64,000 nt of DNA, taken from contig CAILLK010000082.1 in assembly GCA_903835005.1 (NCBI GenBank), positions 1 to 64,000 on the forward strand, written 5' to 3'. Source of the DNA: an uncultured Bacteroidota bacterium. Lineage in GTDB: Bacteria; Bacteroidota; Bacteroidia; Chitinophagales; Chitinophagaceae. The notes beneath the pieces are model-generated. The model did no database searches, was not told the origin of the DNA, and saw only the letters and a program-made list of their open reading frames with translations. Made by a program: the position numbers and the translations under genes. Shown one piece after another: positions 56,233 through 64,000 of this stretch; position 1 is the stretch's first letter; every line of letters starts with the position of its first letter.

Positions 56233-59200
56233 TCAATTCAAACTCCTGAAATCCACCGGTACCAACTTACTTACTCCAGGCTCCTGCATTGTTACACCAT
56301 ATATCACATCTACCGATGCCATGGTTTGCTTGTTGTGGGTTACAATAATGAACTGAGAGTTATCGGAAAACTTACGGATCATCTGCGTAAACTTGCCCAC
56401 ATTGGCATCATCCAGCGGTGCATCCACCTCATCCAGTATGCAGAACGGGGCAGGCTTTATGAGGTATATCGCAAACAGGAACGCCGTAGAAGTAAGTGTC
56501 TTCTCCCCGCCCGATAACTGTGTCAATGTGCTTGGCTTCTTACCTTTTGGCTGCGCATAAATTTCTATATTGCTGTCGGCCATATTATCTGGGTCAGTGA
56601 GGCGCAGGTCGCAATTATCTTCTTCAGTAAACAGTGCTTTAAACACAGTTACAAAATTCGTGCGCACCATATTGAAGGTATCGCTGAATTTCTGGTTCGC
56701 GGTCTGTTCCACTTCATCAATTGTTGATAATAATGATTCCTTGGCATTTACCAGGTCATCTCTCTGCTCCACAATAAAGTCATTCCTCACCTTCATTTCC
56801 GTATAAGCTTCAATGGCTGTGGGGTTTATTTCGCCCATATTTTCCAGGCGCTTCTTCATTTTATCTGCACTGGCTGTCAGCTCTTCTATACTTTCTTTTC
56901 CGGTGCGTGGCTGGTCCAGTATCTCATCCAGCACTACTTTAAATTCTATGGCCAGGCGCTCACTCATACCAGCCACCTGCACCTTCATTGTGCTTAATTT
57001 TTCCTTTATACCATTCAGCAGCGCCTCAGCCTGCTCCTTTTCCCTGCGCTTCTGGTTCAGCTGTCCTTCCTGTGCTGTAATGCCATTACGCATTTCGTAG
57101 TAGGCCCTGTCTTTCTCATTCAGTATTCGCTCATCACTTTCCTTCCTGCTCAGCAATTCATAAAGTTCGTTGTCGCCTTTGTGCAGCAGTTTTTCTGTAT
57201 CAGCCAGCTGGGTATTTATCTGCTGCAGTTGTTCGCTGTTGCTGGCTATCTGCCGCTTCAGGTCATTAAACTGGTTATTCCTGAATTGCAATTCCTGCTT
57301 CAGATTATCCAGCTTACTCTGCTGCCTGGTATAGGCTATATTCTGACTGTTGTACAAATGTGTTATCTCATTAAAAGCTTGCTCCACACCTATAAATTCG
57401 TCATCAGCACTCTGTATATTTTGCTGGTGGGTCTTCAGCTGATCTGTAATTTTTTCCAGTTCGGCCCTGGTATCACTAATATTCTCCCTGTTCTGTACCA
57501 GCTGATCCTGCAAATCCAGCAGCCTTTTGTCGGCTGTTGCATTCAGGTTTTCAAAATTTTCCACACGGTTGCCAAGGTTCACACTATGATTCTGGAGTTT
57601 GTTTATTTCCTGGCGTGCCTGCTCTATTGCTTTATCGCTTAGTTCGTTATTGAAGCCGGTAATTCTTGTTTGTGTATCGGCAACATTTTTTTTCAGTTCA
57701 GCAGTAGTTGTTGTCAGATCCTGTATCTCTTTTGCGAGCCGCTCCAGGTTTTTGGCACGACCAATTTTATTCCCTTCAAACAGCCCTACTGATCCGCCAC
57801 CCAGGGTATACTTGCCGCGTATCATCTTGCCGCTTTTTGCCACCAGCACATTGCCGTTTGTCAGGGCTATCTCAGCAATATCAGCGCCATCAATGGTTAT
57901 ATACACATGGCCCAGCAATCTTTTGGCCAGTTCGGCATATTGTTCATCTACAGTTACTACGCTGAGCGCGGGCACTGAATTTTCCGGTGTTTCAGTAACA
58001 TTTGCCACCGATGCCCCCAGGTGGTCCAGCACAAAAAAGTTGGCCTTGCCTTTCTTGTTTCTGTCCAGCAAACCCACGGCCTTGGCCGCTTCATCAGTAT
58101 TGGCAACAATATAGTAGTTCAGGTAACTGTCCAGAACATTCTCCAGCGCCGTCCGATATTCATTCTGTACCACAAATACATCACTCAGCAGCGGGGCGCT
58201 GTTGTCCCATTCTTTATTTTTCTTCAAAAATTTAATGCTGTCCGGATATCCCTCCAGGCTATCCACCAGCGATTTCAGCAGATCATGCTCATTTCTCCTT
58301 GCGTCCAGTTTCCTGTTTTCCTCCACCAGCTTAGCCCTCAGACTTTCCATCTGTTCCTGGCTTTCCAGTATCTTCTGCTTTACCTCTTCGTGTTTTGTTA
58401 TCAGGTCCTGCAGCTCTTCCCGCTTGTCCTCAAGTTTTTCTTCTGTTTCTTTGCGCTCTCTGCCCAGTTGGTCCACCTGGCCTGTACGCTGGTTCTTTTC
58501 TTCCTGTACCTGCATCAGGCTGCGCTGAAGGTTCATTACCGATGTGTCTGCTATCGCAACTTTTTTCTCAGCGTCAAACTGGCTTCTCTGCCCTATCTGG
58601 TAGTCGGCCCTTAGCTTTTCAAGCACCTGTTTCTTCTCATCAAATGCCTTCCGCTTTTCATCCACACTCTTACGCAAAGCTTCCAGTTCTTCTCTTATTT
58701 TTTCCAGGCCTGTGGTTTCTTCAGCAATCTGCTTTTCCGAGAAAGCTATTGACTCCTCCAGTTGCTGGCTCTGCCCGCCAGCACCAGACAGAAAGTCTCT
58801 CAGGTTTTTTTCCCTTTCTTTGAGGTGTTCCAGCTTCTGGGCTGCAAGTTTTTTATCACTTTCCAGCTGCCGCAGCTTATTCACCATTTCATTAAACTGT
58901 TTCTGCAATCCGCTAAGTTCCTGTTCTTTTTCTATGAGTTTCACCTTCTGCTGCTCCACACTCGCCTCTTCGGTTGCAACAATAGCTTCCAGCTGAGCCC
59001 TCCGGTCTGTCTCGGTATCGTGCTGCTCATTCAGTGTTTTATATTGTTCGTTAAAGTGCTCCAGGCTGGCCTTGGCAAGCTCCACACTTACTTCTTTATA
59101 TTCACCCTTTATTGAGAAGTAGCGCTCCGCTTTTTTAGCCTGGCTTTCCAGTGTGCGCAGGTTATTACCTATTTCAAACAGCAGGTCTTCTATTCGTGCT

Positions 59201-59763
59201 ATATCCAGCTCTGTTGCTTCCAGCTTCTGTTTTGCCTCCTTCTTGCGTGTTTTGTAAATACTGATACCTGCCGCCTGCTCCAGCATCCTGCGCCGAGCAC
59301 CTTCCTTATCTTTAATGATATCATCCACCATCCCCAGCTCTATGATGGCATAGGAGTCATTGCTCACACCTGTATCCAGGAAGAGGTTGTGGATATCCTT
59401 GAGCCGGCAGCTTACATCATTGAGGCGATATTCGCTCTCACCGTTTTTATAAAACTTGCGGGTGATTGTAACAGTAGTAAACTCCGTAGGCAGCAGGTTG
59501 CGCGTGTTCTCAAACGTGAGCGATACCTCAGCCATTCCCGATGCCGACCGTGTCCTCGATCCATTGAAGATCAGGTCGTCCAGGTTATCGCTCCTCAGCG
59601 CCTTTATCTTATGCTCGCCTATCACCCATCGTATGGCATCTACAATGTTGCTCTTGCCACACCCGTTCGGGCCCACGATACCCGTTATCGGGTTATCCAA
59701 TATAATATGGGTCTTATCTGCAAAAGATTTAAACCCTTTTATCTCCAACGACTTTAGCTTCAA
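56233..59763 (-). CDS. smc: Chromosome segregation SMC protein
   Basis: 1176 residues, normal for bacterial SMC. ATPase head N-half GPNGCGKSN (about 32-40), long coiled coil, hinge about 510-670 (KANFFVLDHLGA; MIRGKYTLGGGSVGLFEGNK), second coiled coil, and C-terminal head with LSGGEKTLTSTA and CILDEVDAPLDDANV. It condenses and helps part the chromosomes, normally with ScpA and ScpB, which are not in the window. The start is TTG at 59763: the first residues MKLKSLEIKGFKSFADKT fit the family start exactly and no ATG lies upstream in frame. Confidence 0.96.
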   Translation of the reverse strand: MKLKSLEIKGFKSFADKTHIILDNPITGIVGPNGCGKSNIVDAIRWVIGEHKIKALRSDNLDDLIFNGSRTRSASGMAEVSLTFENTRNLLPTEFTTVTITRKFYKNGESEYRLNDVSCRLKDIHNLFLDTGVSNDSYAIIELGMVDDIIKDKEGARRRMLEQAAGISIYKTRKKEAKQKLEATELDIARIEDLLFEIGNNLRTLESQAKKAERYFSIKGEYKEVSVELAKASLEHFNEQYKTLNEQHDTETDRRAQLEAIVATEEASVEQQKVKLIEKEQELSGLQKQFNEMVNKLRQLESDKKLAAQKLEHLKEREKNLRDFLSGAGGQSQQLEESIAFSEKQIAEETTGLEKIREELEALRKSVDEKRKAFDEKKQVLEKLRADYQIGQRSQFDAEKKVAIADTSVMNLQRSLMQVQEEKNQRTGQVDQLGRERKETEEKLEDKREELQDLITKHEEVKQKILESQEQMESLRAKLVEENRKLDARRNEHDLLKSLVDSLEGYPDSIKFLKKNKEWDNSAPLLSDVFVVQNEYRTALENVLDSYLNYYIVANTDEAAKAVGLLDRNKKGKANFFVLDHLGASVANVTETPENSVPALSVVTVDEQYAELAKRLLGHVYITIDGADIAEIALTNGNVLVAKSGKMIRGKYTLGGGSVGLFEGNKIGRAKNLERLAKEIQDLTTTTAELKKNVADTQTRITGFNNELSDKAIEQARQEINKLQNHSVNLGNRVENFENLNATADKRLLDLQDQLVQNRENISDTRAELEKITDQLKTHQQNIQSADDEFIGVEQAFNEITHLYNSQNIAYTRQQSKLDNLKQELQFRNNQFNDLKRQIASNSEQLQQINTQLADTEKLLHKGDNELYELLSRKESDERILNEKDRAYYEMRNGITAQEGQLNQKRREKEQAEALLNGIKEKLSTMKVQVAGMSERLAIEFKVVLDEILDQPRTGKESIEELTASADKMKKRLENMGEINPTAIEAYTEMKVRNDFIVEQRDDLVNAKESLLSTIDEVEQTANQKFSDTFNMVRTNFVTVFKALFTEEDNCDLRLTDPDNMADSNIEIYAQPKGKKPSTLTQLSGGEKTLTSTAFLFAIYLIKPAPFCILDEVDAPLDDANVGKFTQMIRKFSDNSQFIIVTHNKQTMASVDVIYGVTMQEPGVSKLVPVDFRSLN

Positions 59764-59845
59764 AACACAAAATTTTAGGGGGAGAGCAAAGATAACAGAT
59801 AATTGATGGGAATGAAATAAAGCAGAAAATTACAATTGGGGGGAT

Positions 59846-60073
59846 TTATCTTCTGTATTTTCCTTTTGGGCTTCTGCTTTTATGAAAAATGGACGATATG
59901 TAAATCGTTTTATTTTCATCATTTATCAAAAAGACTATTGTAAATGGGAAGTCTTCTACAATTGATTCCCTGAAACGCCCTTTAGAAAAATGAAAGGCAT
60001 GCGGAGTAGCGATGATTTTTTGCAATTGCTTCTCTATTTCCAGGCAGAGTTGCAATTTTAACAATATGCACAT
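59846..60073 (-). pseudogene. ParE/RelE-type toxin, 5' end missing
   Basis: 75 residues that resemble the last two thirds of a ParE-like toxin: EIEKQLQKIIATPHAF, then RFRESIVEDFPFTIVFLIND and IYISSIFHKSRSPK. The normal N-terminal helix with the family start is missing, and the first ten residues do not fit. No antitoxin gene follows. Next to it, in the opposite direction, is another fragment without a start codon (60062-60271), so both seem cut at one breakpoint. Confidence 0.6.
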
Positions 60074-60271
60074 ATTGAAGAGAAAAGAGAAGAAGCATTG
60101 TTAAAATTAAAAACATTATTATGTAAGGGAATTTGTTCCCCCGATTTTAACCTTCAAGATAACGTCGAAATAGCAATAAAAGACGGTCATAAAAATCCAG
60201 ATCTATTGCAAAGATTAGCTGACATTCTTAAAAAAGACTTTCCAGTATCTGATTTATGTGCTGAAAAATAA
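60062..60271 (+). pseudogene. Possible gene fragment without a start codon
   Basis: A frame of 69 codons that looks protein-like (REEALLKLKTLLCKGIC, then HKNPDLLQRLADILKKDF) but has no ATG, and is closed upstream by a stop at 60059. Family not recognised. Its 5' end overlaps the 5' end of the toxin fragment on the other strand by about 12 bases. The remaining stretch to 60395 holds nothing I can name. Confidence 0.35.
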
Positions 60272-60395
60272 TTAAATCATCACCCCCGTTGTTCCATGTG
60301 TTCTCAAATTTAAAAAATGTTGTCTAGGATGTTAGACGAGTGCAGCCTGAAACAAAAATCCATCAAAAAAATTCTCAACATCACTTATTGAGCTA

Positions 60396-60830
60396 TCAAA
60401 CGATGCTCAGTCCCTTCAACGTTTTCTGCGCCATAAAAGGATGTTCAGGATTCACCACCAGTTTTTGAAGCTTTGGATTAATGACCACGTCCATGTCTTC
60501 CATAGGTATGGCGCCAAGTAAACATTGGTTATTGCCGGGAAGCACAAGGGCCCGGCAAATAGTATTTCTGTTTTCAAACACGATAGTAACCGGGCCTACA
60601 ATCTCATACTTTTCAATATGTCCGTTGGCAAGTGTGGCGCTTTCGTATCCAAGCGACTTAAAACCGAGTTGGTTCCTGATCTCTTCATTAATGCACATCA
60701 TATATGCACCGCTGTCAACCAATACATTGACATTGGTTTTCCGTACCTTATCTTCCGGTATATACCCTGAATTAAAAAGGGAAATATCATCCTGGTTGAT
60801 CAATTCTATATCGGTGTGTACTAATCCCAT
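60396..60830 (-). CDS. Retropepsin-like (clan AA) aspartic protease-fold protein
   Basis: 144 residues, a usual length. The catalytic-type motif is VLVDSGAYMMCI (DSG in place of the more common DTG, about 37-48), and the flap and second loop are CLLGAIPMEDMDVVINP. Such small single-domain proteins would act as dimers. Known in bacteria and archaea as predicted aspartic proteases; substrates are not established. It stands alone between debris and a long gap. Confidence 0.8.
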   Translation of the reverse strand: MGLVHTDIELINQDDISLFNSGYIPEDKVRKTNVNVLVDSGAYMMCINEEIRNQLGFKSLGYESATLANGHIEKYEIVGPVTIVFENRNTICRALVLPGNNQCLLGAIPMEDMDVVINPKLQKLVVNPEHPFMAQKTLKGLSIV

Positions 60831-61118
60831 CTATTTATTTTTCCTGATCAATAACGGAAACTTTTTTGCAAATCTACAGCAGTTTTTATGAATATCTCGC
60901 CTGAACTGTAAGTTACTAATTGTCTGCAGTGCATCCATCTTTTCAACCAACATTAAAATCACCAGTTAGCGGTCATACCTCCTGGTGCTCCCGTTTTTCT
61001 CCAACAATAAAAACAAGAAACGTTATTCCCGGAAATTAGTGAAGCACCACACATTGTAACACTATTGATGTGTTCTGCTACTTGGGTGAAAGCTTTTATT
61101 GAGAAAACTCCCATAAAC
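60831..61118. other. Intergenic region, no gene seen
   Basis: Nearly 290 bases between the protease-like gene start and the terminator of the thioredoxin-like gene (about 370 bases gene to gene). No frame, RNA or strong repeat recognised. Confidence 0.5.
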
Positions 61119-61160
61119 TAAAGAAGCTATTTCAGATATGGATCCAAAATAGCTTCTTTA
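61119..61160 (-). terminator. Rho-independent terminator of the thioredoxin-like gene
   Basis: A perfect 14-bp inverted repeat (TAAAGAAGCTATTT / AAATAGCTTCTTTA) around a 14-base loop, 44 bases after the stop at 61204. T-rich on the minus-strand 3' side (stem ends TTTA). Confidence 0.75.
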
Positions 61161-61203
61161 TAAATTAATTTTTTATGACACACCCAATTTGTGGGTTTCT
61201 TAT

Positions 61204-61818
61204 TTAATGAACAGGAGGTTCTGGCGAATAATGCTCACCAGGCTGTAACATACCCGTAGGCTGCCCGTTACTCCATCTTGGTTTGTAGGTTTTCTGATAA
61301 TCCTGACCATTCTGGTGCCGGTAGGCATTATCACCAAAATAGGTAAGTATAGTCTCCAGCTGGTTTACATCCAGGTAGCCGGCCTGAACAATTGGATTCT
61401 GAAAATTCTCCATCATAATTACAGCAGTAGGATACGACATAGATCCTTTCATAATTTCTACTGCAAATGTATTAGCCTTGTATTGCGGATCAAAACGGTA
61501 TTCCTTGCCCTGGAAATGAATTACATCCTGGCGCTCGGCATCCAGTTTTACAGCATAATAATTGGCATTCATGTATTTGATCAGCGCCGGATTCTGGAAT
61601 GTAGTTGCATCCATCTTCTTGCACCAGCCACACCAGCCGGTATATATATCAAAATATACTTTCTTGGGGTTCTGTGCCATCTTGGCCTGCAGTTCATCTA
61701 TCGATGTAATCCAATGTATCTCATTGGCTTCAGGTGCCGGTGCCGGATTTTTCTTCCAGGCAATAAAAGCGGGGCTTATCAGCAGCAAGGCAATCGCAGA
61801 TATCAATACGCGTTTCAT
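61204..61818 (-). CDS. Thioredoxin-like protein
   Basis: 204 residues. N-terminal hydrophobic signal (about 1-20, ISAIALLLISPAFIAW) suggests export to the periplasm. The thioredoxin fold has the active site GWCGWCKKMD (about 62-71), as in DUF255/thioredoxin_7 proteins, and the cis-Pro region is SMSYPTAVIMM. The last 40 residues (NGQDYQKTYKPRW onward) are an extension of unknown use. Likely a disulfide reductase or holdase of the envelope. Diverges from the ubiX-like gene. Confidence 0.85.
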   Translation of the reverse strand: MKRVLISAIALLLISPAFIAWKKNPAPAPEANEIHWITSIDELQAKMAQNPKKVYFDIYTGWCGWCKKMDATTFQNPALIKYMNANYYAVKLDAERQDVIHFQGKEYRFDPQYKANTFAVEIMKGSMSYPTAVIMMENFQNPIVQAGYLDVNQLETILTYFGDNAYRHQNGQDYQKTYKPRWSNGQPTGMLQPGEHYSPEPPVH

Positions 61819-61837
61819 TCAATATAGTTTTGAGAAT

Positions 61838-61866
61838 CAAATTTACAAATATTCCATGTAGTTTTG
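61838..61866. promoter_or_regulatory. Divergent -7 elements for thioredoxin-like and ubiX-like genes
   Basis: Minus strand TAAATTTG (61845-61838) for the thioredoxin-like gene and plus strand TAGTTTTG (61859-61866) for the ubiX-like gene both fit TAnnTTTG. They lie 20 bases before each start. A second plus-strand TAGTTTTG is at 61824-61831. No firm -33 parts. Confidence 0.35.
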
Positions 61867-61886
61867 CTCAATCAGCCAAAAAAATT

Positions 61887-62444
61887 ATGATAAAAATAGC
61901 AGTTGCGGTTTCAGGAGCGAGCGGATCAATATATGCAAAGGTTTTACTGGAACAGCTGCAGAGGCTTAAAGAACAGGTGGCTGAGGTAAGTCTGGTGTGG
62001 AGCGATAATGCATTTACTGTTTGGCAGCACGAGCTGGGCAATAAAGATTATGAGCAGTATCCGTTCAGGGTATGGAATAAGAACGATTTTATGGCTCCTT
62101 TTGCCTCAGGCAGTTCATCCTACAGCGCACTCATTATTTGTCCCTGCAGCATGGGCACACTGGGCCGTATAGCCGGTGGCATAAGTAATGACCTGGTAAC
62201 CCGAGCTGCCGATGTAATGCTCAAAGAAAGGCGCAAACTCATATGCGTGGTGCGCGAAACACCTTATAATCTTATTCACCTGCGCAATATGACAACGATT
62301 ACAGAAGCGGGTGGTATTATTTGCCCTGCCACACCTTCCTTTTACAGCAAGCCGTTAACGATAGATGATGTGGCTTATACCGTTATTCACCGGGTGTTGC
62401 AACTGGCTGGTTTGAATGCTGATGGATATAGGTGGGGGGAGTAG
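61887..62444 (+). CDS. ubiX: UbiX-type flavin prenyltransferase
   Basis: 185 residues from ATG 61887; a longer frame from 61830 would begin inside the promoter region. UbiX makes prenylated FMN, the cofactor of UbiD-type decarboxylases. Visible: AVSGASGSIYAKVLL (FMN loop, about 7-21), LIICPCSMGTLGRIAGGISNDLVTR and CVVRETPYNLIHLRNM, all typical. No ubiD gene lies in the window. A small gene follows after 32 bases. Confidence 0.9.
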   Translation: MIKIAVAVSGASGSIYAKVLLEQLQRLKEQVAEVSLVWSDNAFTVWQHELGNKDYEQYPFRVWNKNDFMAPFASGSSSYSALIICPCSMGTLGRIAGGISNDLVTRAADVMLKERRKLICVVRETPYNLIHLRNMTTITEAGGIICPATPSFYSKPLTIDDVAYTVIHRVLQLAGLNADGYRWGE

Positions 62445-62476
62445 GTTAAGAGAACAAAAAAGTTTAAATTTGAGAT

Positions 62477-62662
62477 ATGGAAACGTTTGAGGTGAAAATT
62501 GGAAATGAAATGAAAAAAACGGATAGAATTGTTTCAATTGAGGGAGGTTACCATATTTTTTCTAATAAGCTTTTTGACTTTGTACTATGGGGTAATACAA
62601 AGCTCGAGGCAGTAGAAGCTTTTGAGTACACATTTCAGGCAATCGATAAAATTTCTCATTAA
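62477..62662 (+). CDS. Small protein of unknown function
   Basis: 61 residues, ATG at 62477, no signal or membrane segment. The sequence looks protein-like (VSIEGGYHIFSNKLFDFVLWG, balanced charge), but the family is not recognised. It lies 32 bases after the ubiX-like gene on the same strand; a stretch of 117 bases parts it from mazG. It may be a real small gene or a remnant. Confidence 0.5.
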   Translation: METFEVKIGNEMKKTDRIVSIEGGYHIFSNKLFDFVLWGNTKLEAVEAFEYTFQAIDKISH

Positions 62663-62779
62663 AAGACGATATTAATCTGACCCTATCTGCACAAAACCTG
62701 AAACTATCATTGCTTGCTTATATTTAAGCCTGCGGTTTTATTTTCCGCAATAACTTTACCCTTATTTCAAATTCAACAC

Positions 62780-63553
62780 ATGCAATACTCAAAATCAATA
62801 GAACGCCTGAGGAAAATAATGGACGAACTGCGCGAGCAGTGCCCATGGGACAGGAAACAAACCATTCACACCCTGCAGCCGCAAACCCTTGAAGAAGTAT
62901 ACGAACTTTCAGATACCATAACCAATGAAAACTGGCAGGGACTGAAAGAAGAACTGGGCGACCTGCTGCTGCACATAGTATTTTACAGTAAGATAGGCGC
63001 CGAAAAAGAGCAGTTTACTTTCGATGATGTTATTGAAGGGGTATGCAATAAACTCATTAACCGGCATCCCCACATTTACAGCAATGTGAAAGTGGAGAAT
63101 GATAGTGAGGTAAAACAAAACTGGGAAAAGATAAAACAAAAAGAAGGCAAGAAATCTATACTGAGCGGCGTGCCACCCGCTATGCCGGCACTCATCAAGG
63201 CTTTAAGGCTGCAGGAAAAAACAAAGCAGGTAGGCTTTGAATGGGAAAATACCAGCCAGGTAAGAGAAAAGGTAGAGGAAGAAATGCAGGAATTGTATGA
63301 AGCTGTGGAAGAAGGCAACCAGAAGGGAATAGAAGAAGAACTGGGTGATGTTCTTTTTGCTTTGATCAATTACGCCCGTTTTATAAAAGTGGATCCGGAA
63401 CGGGCGCTGGAGCTCACCAACAAAAAATTTATCCGCCGTTTTCAACTTATAGAAGATATGGCTGCCCAGCAGGGTAAGTCATTGCACGATATGACACTGG
63501 CTGAGATGGATGCATTATGGAATGAGGTAAAAAAATCGGAGCACAAAATATAA
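62780..63553 (+). CDS. mazG: Nucleoside triphosphate pyrophosphohydrolase
   Basis: 257 residues from ATG 62780 (MQYSKSIERLRKIMDELR); a frame from 62714 adds a hydrophobic leader that the family does not have. Two MazG domains: residues 15-100 with CPWDRKQTIHTL and EELGDLLLHIVFYSKIG, and 165-250 with EELGDVLFALINYARF. Breaks down NTPs, including damaged ones. Its stop codon touches the ATG of the next gene. Confidence 0.94.
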   Translation: MQYSKSIERLRKIMDELREQCPWDRKQTIHTLQPQTLEEVYELSDTITNENWQGLKEELGDLLLHIVFYSKIGAEKEQFTFDDVIEGVCNKLINRHPHIYSNVKVENDSEVKQNWEKIKQKEGKKSILSGVPPAMPALIKALRLQEKTKQVGFEWENTSQVREKVEEEMQELYEAVEEGNQKGIEEELGDVLFALINYARFIKVDPERALELTNKKFIRRFQLIEDMAAQQGKSLHDMTLAEMDALWNEVKKSEHKI

Positions 63554-64000
63554 ATGTTCAGGCGCTATCCATATTGGGGCTGGCTGTTGCTCAGCTTATT
63601 GCTGTGGAGCATAAATGGCTACCAGTATCATTTGCACCGGCAGGCTATGCTACCTGAGAAAATGGCTAAGGAGGTAAATAATGACTTCAGGCGCAGGCAA
63701 GAAGCTTTTGAAAAATTTTCTGGTGATCGGGACCTCATCAGGCGCCTTTTTACAGATTCGCTTACCGAAAAAGAATTTAATCATCTCAACGCGCTTCCAT
63801 TTTACATCTACGGCTACCAGCAGGATTCCCTGAAATACTGGAATACCAATATAGTTGTAGCCACACCTGCCGATTCAGCTTTGGATAAGCCGGTAATCCT
63901 CAGAAATGAAAAAGGTGTTTTCATACAGCAGTGTTTTATTGCTCAGGCCGATGAACATAAAAAGGTGGTGATTCTCTTTCCGGTATTGATTACTTATCCG
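63554..64000 (+). CDS. Membrane-anchored protein, 5' part (runs off window)
   Basis: 149 residues are visible and open at the edge. The start ATG follows the mazG stop without a gap, so they are coupled. One N-terminal membrane segment (WGWLLLSLLLWSINGY, about 8-23) is followed by a Glu/Arg-rich, likely helical, periplasmic part and a second hydrophobic stretch (VVILFPVLITYP) at the edge. The layout suits a sensor kinase with a periplasmic sensing region, but no catalytic motif is visible yet. Confidence 0.7.
   Translation, partial: MFRRYPYWGWLLLSLLLWSINGYQYHLHRQAMLPEKMAKEVNNDFRRRQEAFEKFSGDRDLIRRLFTDSLTEKEFNHLNALPFYIYGYQQDSLKYWNTNIVVATPADSALDKPVILRNEKGVFIQQCFIAQADEHKKVVILFPVLITYP

Overview
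The window reads as chromosomal DNA of a Bacteroidota bacterium, most like the Chitinophagaceae/Sphingobacteriia side of the phylum. The evidence is a very large secreted protein with a type IX secretion (T9SS) C-terminal sorting domain, a TonB-receptor-like barrel protein with an N-terminal carboxypeptidase-like domain, TAnnTTTG promoter -7 elements upstream of several genes, few Shine-Dalgarno sequences, and housekeeping genes (smc, mfd, rseP, dxr) of Bacteroidota type. I found no rRNA or tRNA gene by eye. Coordinates of domains are hand-read and approximate.

Layout. 1-10420 (minus): the 5' part of one giant hybrid NRPS-PKS gene, open to the window edge, with order docking domain / C-A-PCP / C-A-PCP / KS-AT-KR. 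10567-11064 (minus): a decayed piece of another NRPS adenylation domain. 11538-13517 (minus): a group IIC-type intron whose reverse transcriptase carries three frameshifts; it sits just behind the terminator hairpin of the next gene. 13572-19202 (minus): a 1876-residue repeat-rich T9SS surface protein. 19541-26733 (minus): a GNAT/VWA-protein pair, a DUF349 protein, a DUF4197 protein and a TPR histidine kinase. 26951-33321: biotin genes bioB-bioF and bioD-bioA, split by a converging adenylate cyclase gene and a truncated DUF1016 gene. 33668-42531: dxr, rseP, two overlapping minus-strand exported-protein genes (one an ABC peptide-binding lipoprotein) and mfd. 42625-46972: a truncated/full tandem paralogue pair, a lipoprotein, a universal stress protein and a PiT phosphate transporter. 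47151-49853: an arsenic cluster arsR-arsM-aquaporin-metallophosphoesterase with two matching putative operators. 50031-55161: a glycosyltransferase, a polysaccharide flippase and an outer-membrane barrel protein. 55302-64000: Uma2-family protein and small partner, smc, toxin-gene debris, a retropepsin-like protein, a thioredoxin-like protein, a UbiX-like flavin prenyltransferase, mazG and the start of a membrane protein.

How the genes work together. Three groups are coherent. The NRPS-PKS is a peptide-polyketide assembly line whose N-terminal docking domain implies a partner subunit that is not present here. The bio genes cover the four last steps of biotin synthesis. The ars genes give methylation plus channel-mediated handling of arsenite, with no ArsB/Acr3 pump or ArsC reductase in the window, next to a phosphate transporter on the opposite strand. 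The most unusual part is 1-19202: NRPS-PKS, NRPS debris, a dying group IIC intron and a giant adhesin-like protein in a row, with a strong base-composition step inside the NRPS-PKS gene itself.
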